From Algoriphagus aquimarinus (GTDB lineage Bacteria > Bacteroidota > Bacteroidia > Cytophagales > Cyclobacteriaceae), in the NCBI RefSeq assembly GCF_900112005.1, contig NZ_FOKK01000012.1, positions 1 to 64,000 of the forward strand: DNA of 64,000 nt. Direction: 5' to 3'. The first letter of the stretch is position 1. Each line of letters opens with the position of its first letter. The position numbers were made by a program, and so were the translations under genes. The notes below the pieces were generated by a model. The model was not told the origin of the DNA. It was given only the letters and a program-made list of their open reading frames with translations, and searched no databases. Shown here in pieces: positions 9,568 through 18,766 of this stretch.

Positions 9568-12500
9568 TTGACCCAAGCATCCTTTAAAATACTGTCAGTT
9601 GCCTTATTCACCTTACTGGTGAGTTTCGTTGCCGATGCCTCATTGGATAAAATGTACAAGGATGGCAATGTTGCACTGAGAACACAACTAAATCTTGCTA
9701 ATCCTGAACTGTTAGGTCCAGGTATACTTTGTAATATTTCAGGTACTGTAGTCGGGAGTTTTAGCGGCGCTGGAGATCCAGTTACAGACCTCTATGGATG
9801 GAAAATATTTGGGCCTTCCGGTGATCTATTATTTTCAAAGGCTCCAGGGGAGTTTCAAAACATAGATTACACCTTTATCAACAATGGTACGCATAGAGTT
9901 GAATTAGGAGTGAGTCGTGGGGGAATCCCTATTGCTAAACTCAGCAAAGTTGTAGAAGTCATACAAAAACCTATAAAGCTACTTTCTAGTGAATATATTT
10001 CCTGCTCCTCTAGTCCCCTAGAAATTCAAGCAATAGACCCTTCAAGCAGTAACTTTTCCTCTTATAAATTTGAATGGAAAAATGGAGCTGGTGCGATTGT
10101 CTCAACTGCAAACACCTTGATTACTACTGATGAGGGTGTTTTTTCTGTGAGATATTTTATTGAAAGCCCGTCAGGGGAAAAATCATGCGAGACTTTATCG
10201 ACCACCACGATCTCTAATATTTCCACTATAGTGATTGACAGTTCGGATACAGGAGTTTGTATCGATAGCGAAATTTCTTTTGTAACTAATCCCCAACTGA
10301 CAGGAGAATGGTTTGTCCAAAAAGTTGGAGATCCTACAAAAAAATCTTTCGGAATTAGAACCTCCTTAACGATTCGACCAGGTTCAGATTTAATTGATTT
10401 TGGTGATTATGAGGTTTCGTTTCAATTAGCCAATGCTTTAAATCCAGCCTGCTCACCAGAGGGAAAAACAAATTTCCGCTATAATCAAGAGCCTATTTTT
10501 GTTTTTGAATCCGCAGATACTTCAAGTGGATGTCTTCAAGCTGACGGCAAGTTAGTCATGAGAGCCGTGACGGATTTAGATTATATTAACATTGAAGGAA
10601 CTGGACTTTCTTATGGACCCTATTCAGCTGGAGACCTGATAGAAATTCCCAGCCTAAAATCTGGTACTTATAATTTAATAGGAGGCTTAGGCCCATGTAT
10701 TAATTCATTAGGCTCAGTAGTACCATTGAACAACCCACCTCCTGCCTTGGAATTTACGATTGATGATATAATCGGAGAGGCTTGTACGGCAAATGGAAAA
10801 ATCCCAGGCTCATTTCAAGTTACTATGCTAAACGGCGCCAACCCTACTGCTTTTTACCGAGTAGTGAATGAAAAAGGGGGAGTCGCAATGAATCAAGTTT
10901 TACCTAATTCTACGGTATTCCGTGTAGACATTCCTGGAGGTAATTACTACTTTGAAATTTATGATGATAATGATGAATGTATTCTTCCTAGTAGAAATGA
11001 GTTAGTAATTCCAGGAAAGGATCAAACTACTTTTCAGATCCCCAGCACGTTAAATATTTGTCAATCCTTCAACTTGATACCTGAAACCTCTCAAGCTCTG
11101 ATTTTTACTATCACACGCCCTGACCTCAGCATTGAATTAAAAAATGCTGGGGAGGAAATACTTTTAGATCAAAAAGGTGAATACAAAATTGTTGGCACCT
11201 TGCCAAATCAAGATGACATCTGTCCAACAGAAAAAACAATTTTAGTGGACTTAATTGATCCCGTTGATTTCGAAGTTATCCAAGTAAGTGAAGATTGCAC
11301 GGTAGGCAATAGGAGCTATGAAGCGAATATTTACTCGAGAGATCCTGCCACCGTACTATTTTTCTGGAGAAATGAGAAAGATGAAATTATCGGTACCAGC
11401 CAAAGGCTTGACCTCCCTCCCACCTCGTTTGGTACTTATTCTCTAGAGGTTCAACCTGCTAATAGTAAAGCATGTCCTATTGCTCCCAAACCATTTCTGG
11501 CAAAAGAACCCGTGCTTTCTGTGGATGTGACCTTGACAGCCACCAAACTATGCGAATTTGGCCCAAAAGCTGTGCTTAGCATGAGTACCACTTTTCCAGA
11601 AGAAGTCACTGACGTAGAGTGGAGAAGATATGATAAGGATGGAAACATTGAGTTTCTCAGTCAATTTGACGACCAATATCAAATAGAGGTAGACAAGGAA
11701 GGCACCTATGAGGCAGCCGTTTTCGCTAGAATACCATCCCTGAATAAAAATTGTGAATTGGGAAGGACAACACTTCAACTGGATTTGACTCCAGACAAAG
11801 TCCTCTTTGATATTCCTACTGAGTTGACTATTTGTGACTTTTATGAACTTATCCCAAGCACCACGCAAGATTTGATTTTTTCTGTTATTACTCCATCTGG
11901 CGTAATTATCGAAAAACCTACTGGAGAAAGCTTTTCGATAGATGAAGCTGGTATATATACATTTTTGGCATATGACAATAATAGCCCGTCTTCTTTCTGC
12001 CCAGAACAGAAAGAACTTATAGCTACGATAGTAGATGCCGTAGATTTCAAACCCGTTCTGTACGAAGAATCTTGTGATGGAAGTTCAACCTATCAGGCAT
12101 CTATCAGCAATTACGCAATTAGTGACGTTGATATACTTTGGAAGGATAAAGACAATAATGAAGTGGGAACTGGCGAGTTTTTGACTATAGTTATCCCAGG
12201 GGTTTACAGCTTGGAAGTTCAGCCTTCAGATGCAATTCCTTGCCACATTACTCCAATCTCATTTGAAGTTTTACCACCAGTATTGTCTCTAGATGTGTTG
12301 CTCATAGCAGAACCACTTTGCCCTGATGCCACTTCTGCTGCTTTGCGAGTTGAGACTGACTTTGAACAGACAAGCAAAATAGAATGGTGGTATACTGATA
12401 CCGAAGGAAATGCAATACTCCTTGCCAGTGAAACAAACAAAAGAGAAATTTTGGCGATTAAAGAAGGCACCTATGAAGTGAGGGTTTTCAATCAAGTGCC

Positions 12501-13068
12501 CTGTTTGTTAGGCTACGATAAAGCTTTAATAATGCGAAGTTCAGACACTACGAGACCCATAGTGGAAGAAAACTTTCTGATATGCCCAAAATATGAAATT
12601 GCTCCAACGATTAATCCTGGCCAATTCGCAAGCTATGAATGGTTTTTTGAGGATCAACTAATATCTACTAACGCAACCTACAAACCACTTCTGATTGGGA
12701 ATTTTCGTCTTATTGTCTATAGTGAGGAAGGATGCGCATATCAGACTGATTTTACTACTGAAGAGGAATGTGAACTGAGGGTTATCTACCCAAATGCTGT
12801 GCAGCCTGGCAATCCCGAGAAAGAATTTTTGCTATATACTAACTATCTAATTGATGAATTAGATTTAGTAATAATGAATAAATGGGGTCAAGTGGTTTTT
12901 CAATGCACGCAAACAAACCTGATTTCTGAGGAATCTACCTGTTCATGGGATGGTACTTATGGTGGAAAAGCCATTCCAAACGGAACCTACGCAGTTAGAA
13001 TTAATTTTAAGAATTACGAAAAAAACATCACAAAAACAGAATTTGGCTCTGTCCTCATTATAGAATAG
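9568..13068 (+). CDS. Giant T9SS-secreted Ig-repeat protein with type B sorting tail (paralogue B)
   Basis: 1166 residues, paralogous to the proteins before and after it. The start is TTG at 9568: the upstream frame closes at a TAA (9547) with no ATG between, and TTG gives a good signal peptide (SFKILSVALFTLLVSF). The N-terminal region (ILCNISGTVVGSFSG) matches that of the 919-residue paralogue. The ~255-residue module found once in the other two occurs twice here (about 490-745 and 747-990), each with FxIPxxLxIC, a CP(T/E) motif and YSLEVQP. The protein ends in a type B T9SS domain (MNKWGQVVFQC, WDGTYGG, IPNGTYAVRI). Surface attachment is likely; the ligand is unknown. Confidence 0.88.
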   Translation: MTQASFKILSVALFTLLVSFVADASLDKMYKDGNVALRTQLNLANPELLGPGILCNISGTVVGSFSGAGDPVTDLYGWKIFGPSGDLLFSKAPGEFQNIDYTFINNGTHRVELGVSRGGIPIAKLSKVVEVIQKPIKLLSSEYISCSSSPLEIQAIDPSSSNFSSYKFEWKNGAGAIVSTANTLITTDEGVFSVRYFIESPSGEKSCETLSTTTISNISTIVIDSSDTGVCIDSEISFVTNPQLTGEWFVQKVGDPTKKSFGIRTSLTIRPGSDLIDFGDYEVSFQLANALNPACSPEGKTNFRYNQEPIFVFESADTSSGCLQADGKLVMRAVTDLDYINIEGTGLSYGPYSAGDLIEIPSLKSGTYNLIGGLGPCINSLGSVVPLNNPPPALEFTIDDIIGEACTANGKIPGSFQVTMLNGANPTAFYRVVNEKGGVAMNQVLPNSTVFRVDIPGGNYYFEIYDDNDECILPSRNELVIPGKDQTTFQIPSTLNICQSFNLIPETSQALIFTITRPDLSIELKNAGEEILLDQKGEYKIVGTLPNQDDICPTEKTILVDLIDPVDFEVIQVSEDCTVGNRSYEANIYSRDPATVLFFWRNEKDEIIGTSQRLDLPPTSFGTYSLEVQPANSKACPIAPKPFLAKEPVLSVDVTLTATKLCEFGPKAVLSMSTTFPEEVTDVEWRRYDKDGNIEFLSQFDDQYQIEVDKEGTYEAAVFARIPSLNKNCELGRTTLQLDLTPDKVLFDIPTELTICDFYELIPSTTQDLIFSVITPSGVIIEKPTGESFSIDEAGIYTFLAYDNNSPSSFCPEQKELIATIVDAVDFKPVLYEESCDGSSTYQASISNYAISDVDILWKDKDNNEVGTGEFLTIVIPGVYSLEVQPSDAIPCHITPISFEVLPPVLSLDVLLIAEPLCPDATSAALRVETDFEQTSKIEWWYTDTEGNAILLASETNKREILAIKEGTYEVRVFNQVPCLLGYDKALIMRSSDTTRPIVEENFLICPKYEIAPTINPGQFASYEWFFEDQLISTNATYKPLLIGNFRLIVYSEEGCAYQTDFTTEEECELRVIYPNAVQPGNPEKEFLLYTNYLIDELDLVIMNKWGQVVFQCTQTNLISEESTCSWDGTYGGKAIPNGTYAVRINFKNYEKNITKTEFGSVLIIE

Positions 13069-13170
13069 TGAGTGAAATGAAGAGTCAATAAGCGCTGGAA
13101 CATTTTTTGCCTATAACTCAAATACTAATTCATTGGTGACACGTGTTGTTGTCTTTGCAAACACCCTAAT

Positions 13171-15930
13171 TTGATTTCCTTGAATCCTCACTGCTCATTT
13201 CCGAAAAGGAATGTTAGGATGGTTTTGGTTTGGGCAATCCTAATTTTGACTCCACTGCTAACCCTAGGGAGCCAAGCAAAAAGCCCGAGTAAACCAGAAG
13301 CTTCCTATTCAATAGAATCAACTCCTGCACTTACGGGAGACACTAATTTATGTATCGTAATAAATGGAATAATAGGAAACTATAGCGCAGGGGGTGATTC
13401 TGGGGACGTATATGAGTGGACAATCACCAATTCTTCAGGTGAAATATTATTCAACCGTAGTGGAGGAGATCAATATGCAAGCATTCAATTCCTATTTACA
13501 GAAGTCGGAGAGCATATAGTCTCCCTCAAAATAAGGAGGGGAACAGATTCCAATTTCTACCAAGAAACACTTAAAGTAAAAGTTCAGAAAGGACCCAATC
13601 TTGCTTTAAAACCTGACTATCTACTCTGCGGAGATACGCCAGTCTTGCTTACCGCACTAGATCCTACTACGCCCAGTATTTCGGAGTACACTATTATTTG
13701 GAAAACCCTAGATGAAAATGGGAGTGAAGTCCCTATAGGTACTGGAAATGAATTTCTTACATCTTCCGCTGGATATCATTTTGTAGAATTGTATTTCACA
13801 AATCCAGACGGAACTCAGGCCTGTACTATCGAGGGATCCACTTTTGTAGGACCTCCCATTGACTATAAGATCACTCAAAGTACGGAGCAAATCTGTGAGG
13901 GAGAAAGCATTGCTATTGGTACAGACACTCCTTTAACGGGAGAGTGGTTTATCAGGAAGGCAGGGACCTCCACTAAAACTAGCTTGGGAAATGCATTTGA
14001 TATCTCCATCAAATCCAGTCAACTTAATGGCCCTGGTGAATATGAAGTATTTTTCAGTGCAGAAGACACAAAATATCCTGACTGTCCTTCGGAAAGAAAA
14101 ATTTTATTCGAACTTTTAGAAGCCCCTGTACTTGATGTGCAGATTCTAGTCTCGCCCGACGACTGCATTTCAACCAATGGAAGTTTTCAGATTACCAGTA
14201 ATACAGATCTTGCCACCTTGGAAATACCTGAACTTGGCGTGATAGAAGGGCCTGTCTCTTCAGGCCAAACGTTCGTCTATTCTAATCTTGATCCAAAGGT
14301 TTATTCTATTATAGTTTCACAGGGTGGGTGTAAAATTACCCAGTTGGTCCAACTTGATATCAAAAATCCACCAATCACTCCAAGCCCTCCTATCCAGTTC
14401 ATACCTAGTATTACAACTTCTCCAGAAACATGTTCTACAATTGGGGTCTCAAAAGGTAAAGTACTTGTTGATTTCGGACAGACTATAGGGACTGGAGAAT
14501 ATCGGGTACTGTCCACTTCAAAAGGTGAAATAAGTACAGGATCTATCCCTTCTAATGGTCTATTTCAAAGTGAACTGTCTGCAGGAAAATATATTCTTGA
14601 GCTGATGGTAGACGGATGCAATTATCCGTTTGAATCTTTCACCATAGCTGAGCAGTCTGAAGTGGAGTACAATATTCCCGAAAACTTCCTTATATGCGAA
14701 AGCTTCCAATTTACTCCCGAAACTCAAGAGGACTTACTTTTTACATTAACCTATCCAGATGGAAGTAAGCAATCCCTGAGAGCGGGAGCCCCCTTTTTAC
14801 TAACTTCTGAAGGTAAATACACATTAAACGGAGAAGACAGAAATTCAAGTTCAGGGCTTTGCTCCAAAGTTGAAAATTTTGAAGTAACACTATCTAGCAA
14901 AATCACATTTGCTCCTATACATGTGGAAGATGGATGTTTCAAACCCATTCAATACACAGCCGACATTCAAGGCCTAACAGCTGACGAAACTAGTATTAGA
15001 TGGCTTAACTCTCATGGCGATATTGTAGGAAGAAGCCTTGAATTTTATCCTGCAGAAGTGGGGTTCTATTCACTCTTGGTTCAGCCGTTGGCTAGTGGGT
15101 TTTGCGATGTGGCTCCAGTCGTCTTTGAGGTAGTGCCACCAGTCACTTCCGTTCCAATGGAATTAGAGGCAACTATTATTTGTCCCGAGCCTGGAACTTC
15201 ACTAGTTACCTTGATTACCGATGAAGAGGAAGTTCTAGAAATAGAGTGGATTTTCTACGATTTAAATGATCAAAGAAAAGAATTAACGGAATTCAATAAT
15301 CTATTCGAAATCGAAGTAAGTGAAGCAGGAACCTATGAGGCAGTAGCATATAACAAATTGCACTGCGAGATCGGTAGAAATCTAATTTTGGTAAAAGAAA
15401 GCACCCTGCTCACCTTACCAAATCTCGATGAGAGCTACCCTATGTGCTCAAAGGAAAACACAATGGCTCCTATTGACCCTGGAGAATACGCTAAATATGA
15501 ATGGTATTTCGGCAACCAACTGGTATCGAGTGAAAGGCTCTTTAATCCTACTCAGGTCGGTGATTATCAACTTCTAGTGACGACAGAAGATGGCTGTGTA
15601 TTCGAGGATAATTTCAGAACATATGATGTCTGTAACTACCAGATAGTTTATCCCAATGCAATGGTCTTGGAGGACACTGAAAGAGACTTTAGAGTTTTGC
15701 TGAGTGAAGGAGTAACTGATGCAGAACTATTTATTCTCAATCGTCAAGGAGAGCTTATTTTTCATGCCGCCACAGGTGAGATACCAATCGCTACACCTGT
15801 TCTAAGATGGGATGGCAAACTCAATGGAAAGTGGGTACCAACAGGTACTTACGTAGTGGTTATTATTCTCCGCAATTCCGTATATGGATTTGAAGAAAAA
15901 GAGATAGGTTCGTTGACTGTACTGGATTAA
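13171..15930 (+). CDS. Large T9SS-secreted Ig-repeat protein with type B sorting tail (paralogue C)
   Basis: 919 residues, the shortest of the three tandem paralogues, with one copy of the shared module (about 500-755, opening YNIPENFLIC and containing YSLLVQPL). The sequence is read from TTG at 13171, which supplies basic residues (KRNVR) ahead of the hydrophobic core. An in-frame ATG at 13219 (MVLVWAIL) would leave a signal without positive charge, so TTG is preferred but not certain. The N-terminus (LCIVINGIIGNYSAGGD) parallels paralogue B. The C-terminal 85 residues are a type B sorting domain (ILNRQGELIF, WDGKLNG, VPTGTYVVVI). It follows paralogue B by about 100 bases. Confidence 0.87.
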   Translation: MISLNPHCSFPKRNVRMVLVWAILILTPLLTLGSQAKSPSKPEASYSIESTPALTGDTNLCIVINGIIGNYSAGGDSGDVYEWTITNSSGEILFNRSGGDQYASIQFLFTEVGEHIVSLKIRRGTDSNFYQETLKVKVQKGPNLALKPDYLLCGDTPVLLTALDPTTPSISEYTIIWKTLDENGSEVPIGTGNEFLTSSAGYHFVELYFTNPDGTQACTIEGSTFVGPPIDYKITQSTEQICEGESIAIGTDTPLTGEWFIRKAGTSTKTSLGNAFDISIKSSQLNGPGEYEVFFSAEDTKYPDCPSERKILFELLEAPVLDVQILVSPDDCISTNGSFQITSNTDLATLEIPELGVIEGPVSSGQTFVYSNLDPKVYSIIVSQGGCKITQLVQLDIKNPPITPSPPIQFIPSITTSPETCSTIGVSKGKVLVDFGQTIGTGEYRVLSTSKGEISTGSIPSNGLFQSELSAGKYILELMVDGCNYPFESFTIAEQSEVEYNIPENFLICESFQFTPETQEDLLFTLTYPDGSKQSLRAGAPFLLTSEGKYTLNGEDRNSSSGLCSKVENFEVTLSSKITFAPIHVEDGCFKPIQYTADIQGLTADETSIRWLNSHGDIVGRSLEFYPAEVGFYSLLVQPLASGFCDVAPVVFEVVPPVTSVPMELEATIICPEPGTSLVTLITDEEEVLEIEWIFYDLNDQRKELTEFNNLFEIEVSEAGTYEAVAYNKLHCEIGRNLILVKESTLLTLPNLDESYPMCSKENTMAPIDPGEYAKYEWYFGNQLVSSERLFNPTQVGDYQLLVTTEDGCVFEDNFRTYDVCNYQIVYPNAMVLEDTERDFRVLLSEGVTDAELFILNRQGELIFHAATGEIPIATPVLRWDGKLNGKWVPTGTYVVVIILRNSVYGFEEKEIGSLTVLD

Positions 15931-16044
15931 AGACAGAATTCAGAAGAATATTTTTATTAGCGGGAAAGCTGAATGCAATATTTTTCCTATTTTTCCATCT
16001 TTACAATCGATTGTTCACAACCCAAAAATTCTAAAACCTATCGT

Positions 16045-17274
16045 ATGACTCAAACCATAAACAAAACTGCACTCTTCAACGCAAGTTGTTTTGCACTCAT
16101 TACCACCGCTTTTACCTTCTCCATTAGAGCTGGTATTCTACCGCAATTAGGAGCGGAATTTAATTTATCCAATGAGCAACTCGGGTTCATCAATTCGATG
16201 TGGTTTCTTGGATTTCCTATTTCAATGATTTTAGGTGGTCTTTTTTACCATAAAGTTGGCCCTGCTAATATCATGAGGATTGCATTTGTAATGCACACAC
16301 TAGGTATCCTTCTTACAATCTTTGCAGGCGGCTATACCACCCTATTACTCTCTACCCTATTTATTGGATTTGGAAATGGTTGTACTGAAGCTGCATGTAA
16401 TCCATTGATTGCTGACATGTATACCGGAGTAAAAATGAATAAAATGTTGAATAGATTCCACATGTGGTTCCCAGGCGGAATTGTAGTTGGAAGTTTGATT
16501 TCAAAATTTATGACTGATTTTGGAGCTAGCTGGCAAATACAAATGTGGATATTGATGATCCCTACAGTTATATATGCAGTATTGTTCTATGGCAAAGCAT
16601 TTCCAAAGCCACAAGTATCAGAGGCCACTTCAATTCCTATGAACTTGAAGGCAATGATCTCTCCTTTGTTTATCTTCCTATTTGTAGCAATGGCATTTAC
16701 TGCAATTACAGAGTTCGGCACAACTCAATGGGCCAACGTAGTATTGAATAGCTCAGGAGCCAGCGGAATGCTTCTTCTTGCACTTACAACTGGCGTAATG
16801 GCTGTAGGTCGATACTTTGGGGGACCTTTGGTGGCAAAACTTGGACAGACAGGCGTGCTTCTAGCAGGAGCAGTAGTTGCGACCATAGGCATCTATATGT
16901 TCAGCACTGTGACAGGCCCTATGGCCTACGTTGCTGCGATTATTTTTGGACTTGGAGTATGTTACTTCTGGCCAGTTATGATTGGAGCTACTGCTCAAAG
17001 AGCACCACTTACTGGAGCATTAGGAATGTCGATAATTGGTGGGGTTGGTATGTTCTCAAATTTCATTTTCAACCCAATTACTGGTAGATGGATTGATTCT
17101 GCTCGTATTGCAAATGAAAAGCTTGGTCTTACCGGCGATGCATTGGAATTAGCAACAGGCCAAGAAACCTTACAGAAAATGATGATGTTCCCAGCAATAC
17201 TAATTGTCCTATTTACCATATTCTATTTCTGGCAAAGAGGAAAAAATCCTGATATTGCAGGTGCAGCACATTAA
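16045..17274 (+). CDS. MFS transporter, 12 transmembrane segments
   Basis: 409 residues from the ATG at 16045. A longer reading from 15973 adds an unconserved stretch and is rejected. The protein is almost wholly hydrophobic, with about 12 helices and short loops. Features such as GNGCTEAACNPLIADMYTG in helix 4-5 and a conserved FHMWFPGG recall the fucose/sugar:proton symporter branch of the major facilitator superfamily; a sugar or nucleoside substrate is a guess. Not obviously linked to the surface proteins upstream, from which it is 114 bases away. A strong terminator follows the stop immediately. Confidence 0.85.
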   Translation: MTQTINKTALFNASCFALITTAFTFSIRAGILPQLGAEFNLSNEQLGFINSMWFLGFPISMILGGLFYHKVGPANIMRIAFVMHTLGILLTIFAGGYTTLLLSTLFIGFGNGCTEAACNPLIADMYTGVKMNKMLNRFHMWFPGGIVVGSLISKFMTDFGASWQIQMWILMIPTVIYAVLFYGKAFPKPQVSEATSIPMNLKAMISPLFIFLFVAMAFTAITEFGTTQWANVVLNSSGASGMLLLALTTGVMAVGRYFGGPLVAKLGQTGVLLAGAVVATIGIYMFSTVTGPMAYVAAIIFGLGVCYFWPVMIGATAQRAPLTGALGMSIIGGVGMFSNFIFNPITGRWIDSARIANEKLGLTGDALELATGQETLQKMMMFPAILIVLFTIFYFWQRGKNPDIAGAAH

Positions 17275-17305
17275 AAAAAAGCAGCCTTCGGGCTGCTTTT
17301 TTTTT
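17273..17305 (+). terminator. Rho-independent terminator with UUCG loop
   Basis: Stem AAAAAAAAGCAGCC (17273-17286) with its complement at 17291-17304, TTCG tetraloop and a nine-T tail. It begins inside the stop codon of the MFS gene. Confidence 0.95.
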
Positions 17306-17348
17306 GCTCTTTTGAATTCAAGAAAGATCTAATCAAGAAGGGGTTATA

Positions 17349-17609
17349 CTATTCACAAGTATAGCTGGTGTACTCATCCTTAAACAGTGACCAGATCTTG
17401 CCTGAATCATCCCGATAAGTAATAGTCTGGGTTTTCTCTAAAATCTCAATATTGCCATTGGAGACTACCGAACTACCATCTACCAGTACAATAGTGCATG
17501 ATCCATTAATCTCTTTTACATCCTGAAGTAAATCACAGCCCAATAGAGAGACCCCAAAGAGTGACACAACGAAGAGTTTTAAGGAAAAAGAACTGATCTG
17601 GCTTTTCAT
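17349..17609 (-). CDS. Small lipoprotein of unknown function
   Basis: 86 residues from the ATG at 17609; a start at 17663 would put 18 extra residues before the signal and is not favoured. The N-terminus (MKSQISSFSLKLFVVSLFGV) leads into a lipobox LLGC, so the mature form is a lipid-anchored protein of about 63 residues. It has a VLVDGSSVVSNGNIEI segment and a pair of C-terminal residues, Cys and Glu, at the end. I do not recognise a family. It stands alone between a convergent MFS gene and the tRNA terminator. Confidence 0.65.
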   Translation of the reverse strand: MKSQISSFSLKLFVVSLFGVSLLGCDLLQDVKEINGSCTIVLVDGSSVVSNGNIEILEKTQTITYRDDSGKIWSLFKDEYTSYTCE

Positions 17610-17675
17610 AGTTATAGATCCGAAGTTGAGTAAAAATAACAATTGAATCAACTTATAAGGCAACTGCTAGTGAAT

Positions 17676-17706
17676 AAAAAAAGGTCTGATAATAATATCA
17701 GACCTT
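17676..17706 (-). terminator. Terminator of the tRNA-Arg transcript
   Basis: On the minus strand AAGGTCTGAT, a six-base loop and ATCAGACCTT are followed by a run of seven T. The hairpin begins two bases past the tRNA 3' end. Confidence 0.92.
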
Positions 17707-17707
17707 G

Positions 17708-17781
17708 TGACCTCGTCAAGATTCAAACTTGAAACCTCCTGAGCCGTAATCAGGTGCTCTATTCAGTTGAGCTACGAAGCC
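17708..17781 (-). tRNA. tRNA-Arg (anticodon ACG)
   Basis: A 74-base cloverleaf folds on the minus strand. The acceptor is GGCTTCG with CGAGGTC (two G-U pairs), the D stem GCTC/GAGC, the anticodon stem CCTGA/TCAGG with loop TTACGGC (anticodon ACG, read as ICG after TadA editing), the variable region AGGTT and the T stem TCAAG/CTTGA. The 3' CCA is not encoded. The D loop reads AACTGAATA and the T loop TTTGAAT, so position 19 is A and position 56 is U in place of the usual G19 and C56. The two changes compensate each other. The rest is canonical, which argues for a working tRNA. Confidence 0.95.
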
Positions 17782-17922
17782 GAATTGGAATGCAAAGGTA
17801 TTTAAAATTAGATTTTATGCAAGTACACTGGCATAAGAAATTTATAATTTTTTCTACAACACCTCGTTTCCACTTAAGAATAATTAAGATCAAAAAAGGG
17901 GTAAATCCTTAGGGATTTCCTA

Positions 17923-17930
17923 TTTTTGCC
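17923..17930 (+). promoter_or_regulatory. Bacteroidota -7 promoter element
   Basis: TATTTTTG matches the Bacteroidota consensus TAnnTTTG and lies 32 bases before the start of the outer-membrane protein gene. I see no clear TTG at the -33 position. Confidence 0.5.
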
Positions 17931-17962
17931 CGCATTGAGTGCATTTTAAGTAAACCAATTTG

Positions 17963-18718
17963 ATGAAAAAAATATACACCTTCCTGCTCGCTTTTGTTTT
18001 GATTCAAGGAGCCTTCGCTCAAGACAGCCTGCAAATCGCTAAAAAATCAAAAACTCCCATCGGAGGAAGACCTAATATTCCTAGTGATTTGAAGTTTGAA
18101 TTTGGCTTTAATCAACTCAACAACAGATCAGAAGACCTAGGCATCAATTTCTTCGCCTCTCGTACTTTTAATGTTTACTATCAATATCCAGTCTCCATAT
18201 TTGGAGAAGCCTCTGGATTTACTATGGACATTGGTCTTGGTTTAGGAACCGACAAATACGCCTTTAAGGATAACCAAACCTTGTACAACAATCCTACGGC
18301 AGGCCCAGAATCTAGTGTTTTAAAAGACATTACAGATGTATTGGGAGACGACATTAACATCAGTAAGAATGTGGTCGCAGCTAATTACTTTGATATCCCG
18401 CTTGATTTCACGTACCACTTCAACAAAACTAACTATTCCAAAGGTTTTAAGGTAAGCGTGGGAGGTAAATTTGGTTACTTATATGAATCACACACTAAAG
18501 TGAAATATGAGGATGCTAATAGCCTTAAAAGACAAGTTAAAGATTCTCAGAATTACGGTTTTGAAAAATTCAGATATGGATTATCATTTAAGGCTGGTTC
18601 TCCAGGATTCTATGTATGGAGCTATTTCGGCCTGAATCAAGTATTTCAAAAAGGTCTTGGTCCAAATAGCACTGAGGCTACTCAAGTTAATTTTGGTGTA
18701 GCTGTAAACGTTTTCTAA
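17963..18718 (+). CDS. Outer-membrane beta-barrel protein, function unknown
   Basis: 251 residues from ATG 17963; the codon before it is TTG and could also initiate. The signal peptide MKKIYTFLLAFVLIQGAFAQ is clear. The mature part has alternating aromatic strands (FEFGFNQL, FNVYYQYPV, GFTMDIGLGLGT, FKVSVGGKFGYLY, YGLSFKAGS) and ends VNFGVAVNVF, with a terminal aromatic as expected for Bam-inserted barrels. Probably a porin-like or structural barrel of about ten strands. A single-gene unit with its own promoter element and terminator. Confidence 0.75.
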   Translation: MKKIYTFLLAFVLIQGAFAQDSLQIAKKSKTPIGGRPNIPSDLKFEFGFNQLNNRSEDLGINFFASRTFNVYYQYPVSIFGEASGFTMDIGLGLGTDKYAFKDNQTLYNNPTAGPESSVLKDITDVLGDDINISKNVVAANYFDIPLDFTYHFNKTNYSKGFKVSVGGKFGYLYESHTKVKYEDANSLKRQVKDSQNYGFEKFRYGLSFKAGSPGFYVWSYFGLNQVFQKGLGPNSTEATQVNFGVAVNVF

Positions 18719-18739
18719 GGATTTTCTTTATAGAAATTT

Positions 18740-18766
18740 AAACCGGGCACATGCTCGGTTTTTTTT
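18740..18766 (+). terminator. Rho-independent terminator after the barrel gene
   Basis: AAACCGGGC (18740-18748) and GCTCGGTTT (18753-18761) pair with one G-U around ACAT and run into eight T. It overlaps the 3' end of the convergent membrane gene by two bases. Confidence 0.88.

Noticed and set aside
3157..15930. Horizontal transfer of the giant surface-protein genes
   Set aside because: Base composition and codon use look like those of the neighbours, and there are no repeats, tRNA junctions or mobility genes at the edges.
17640..17790. The tRNA as an integration site
   Set aside because: No direct repeat of the tRNA 3' end and no integrase or foreign block next to it.
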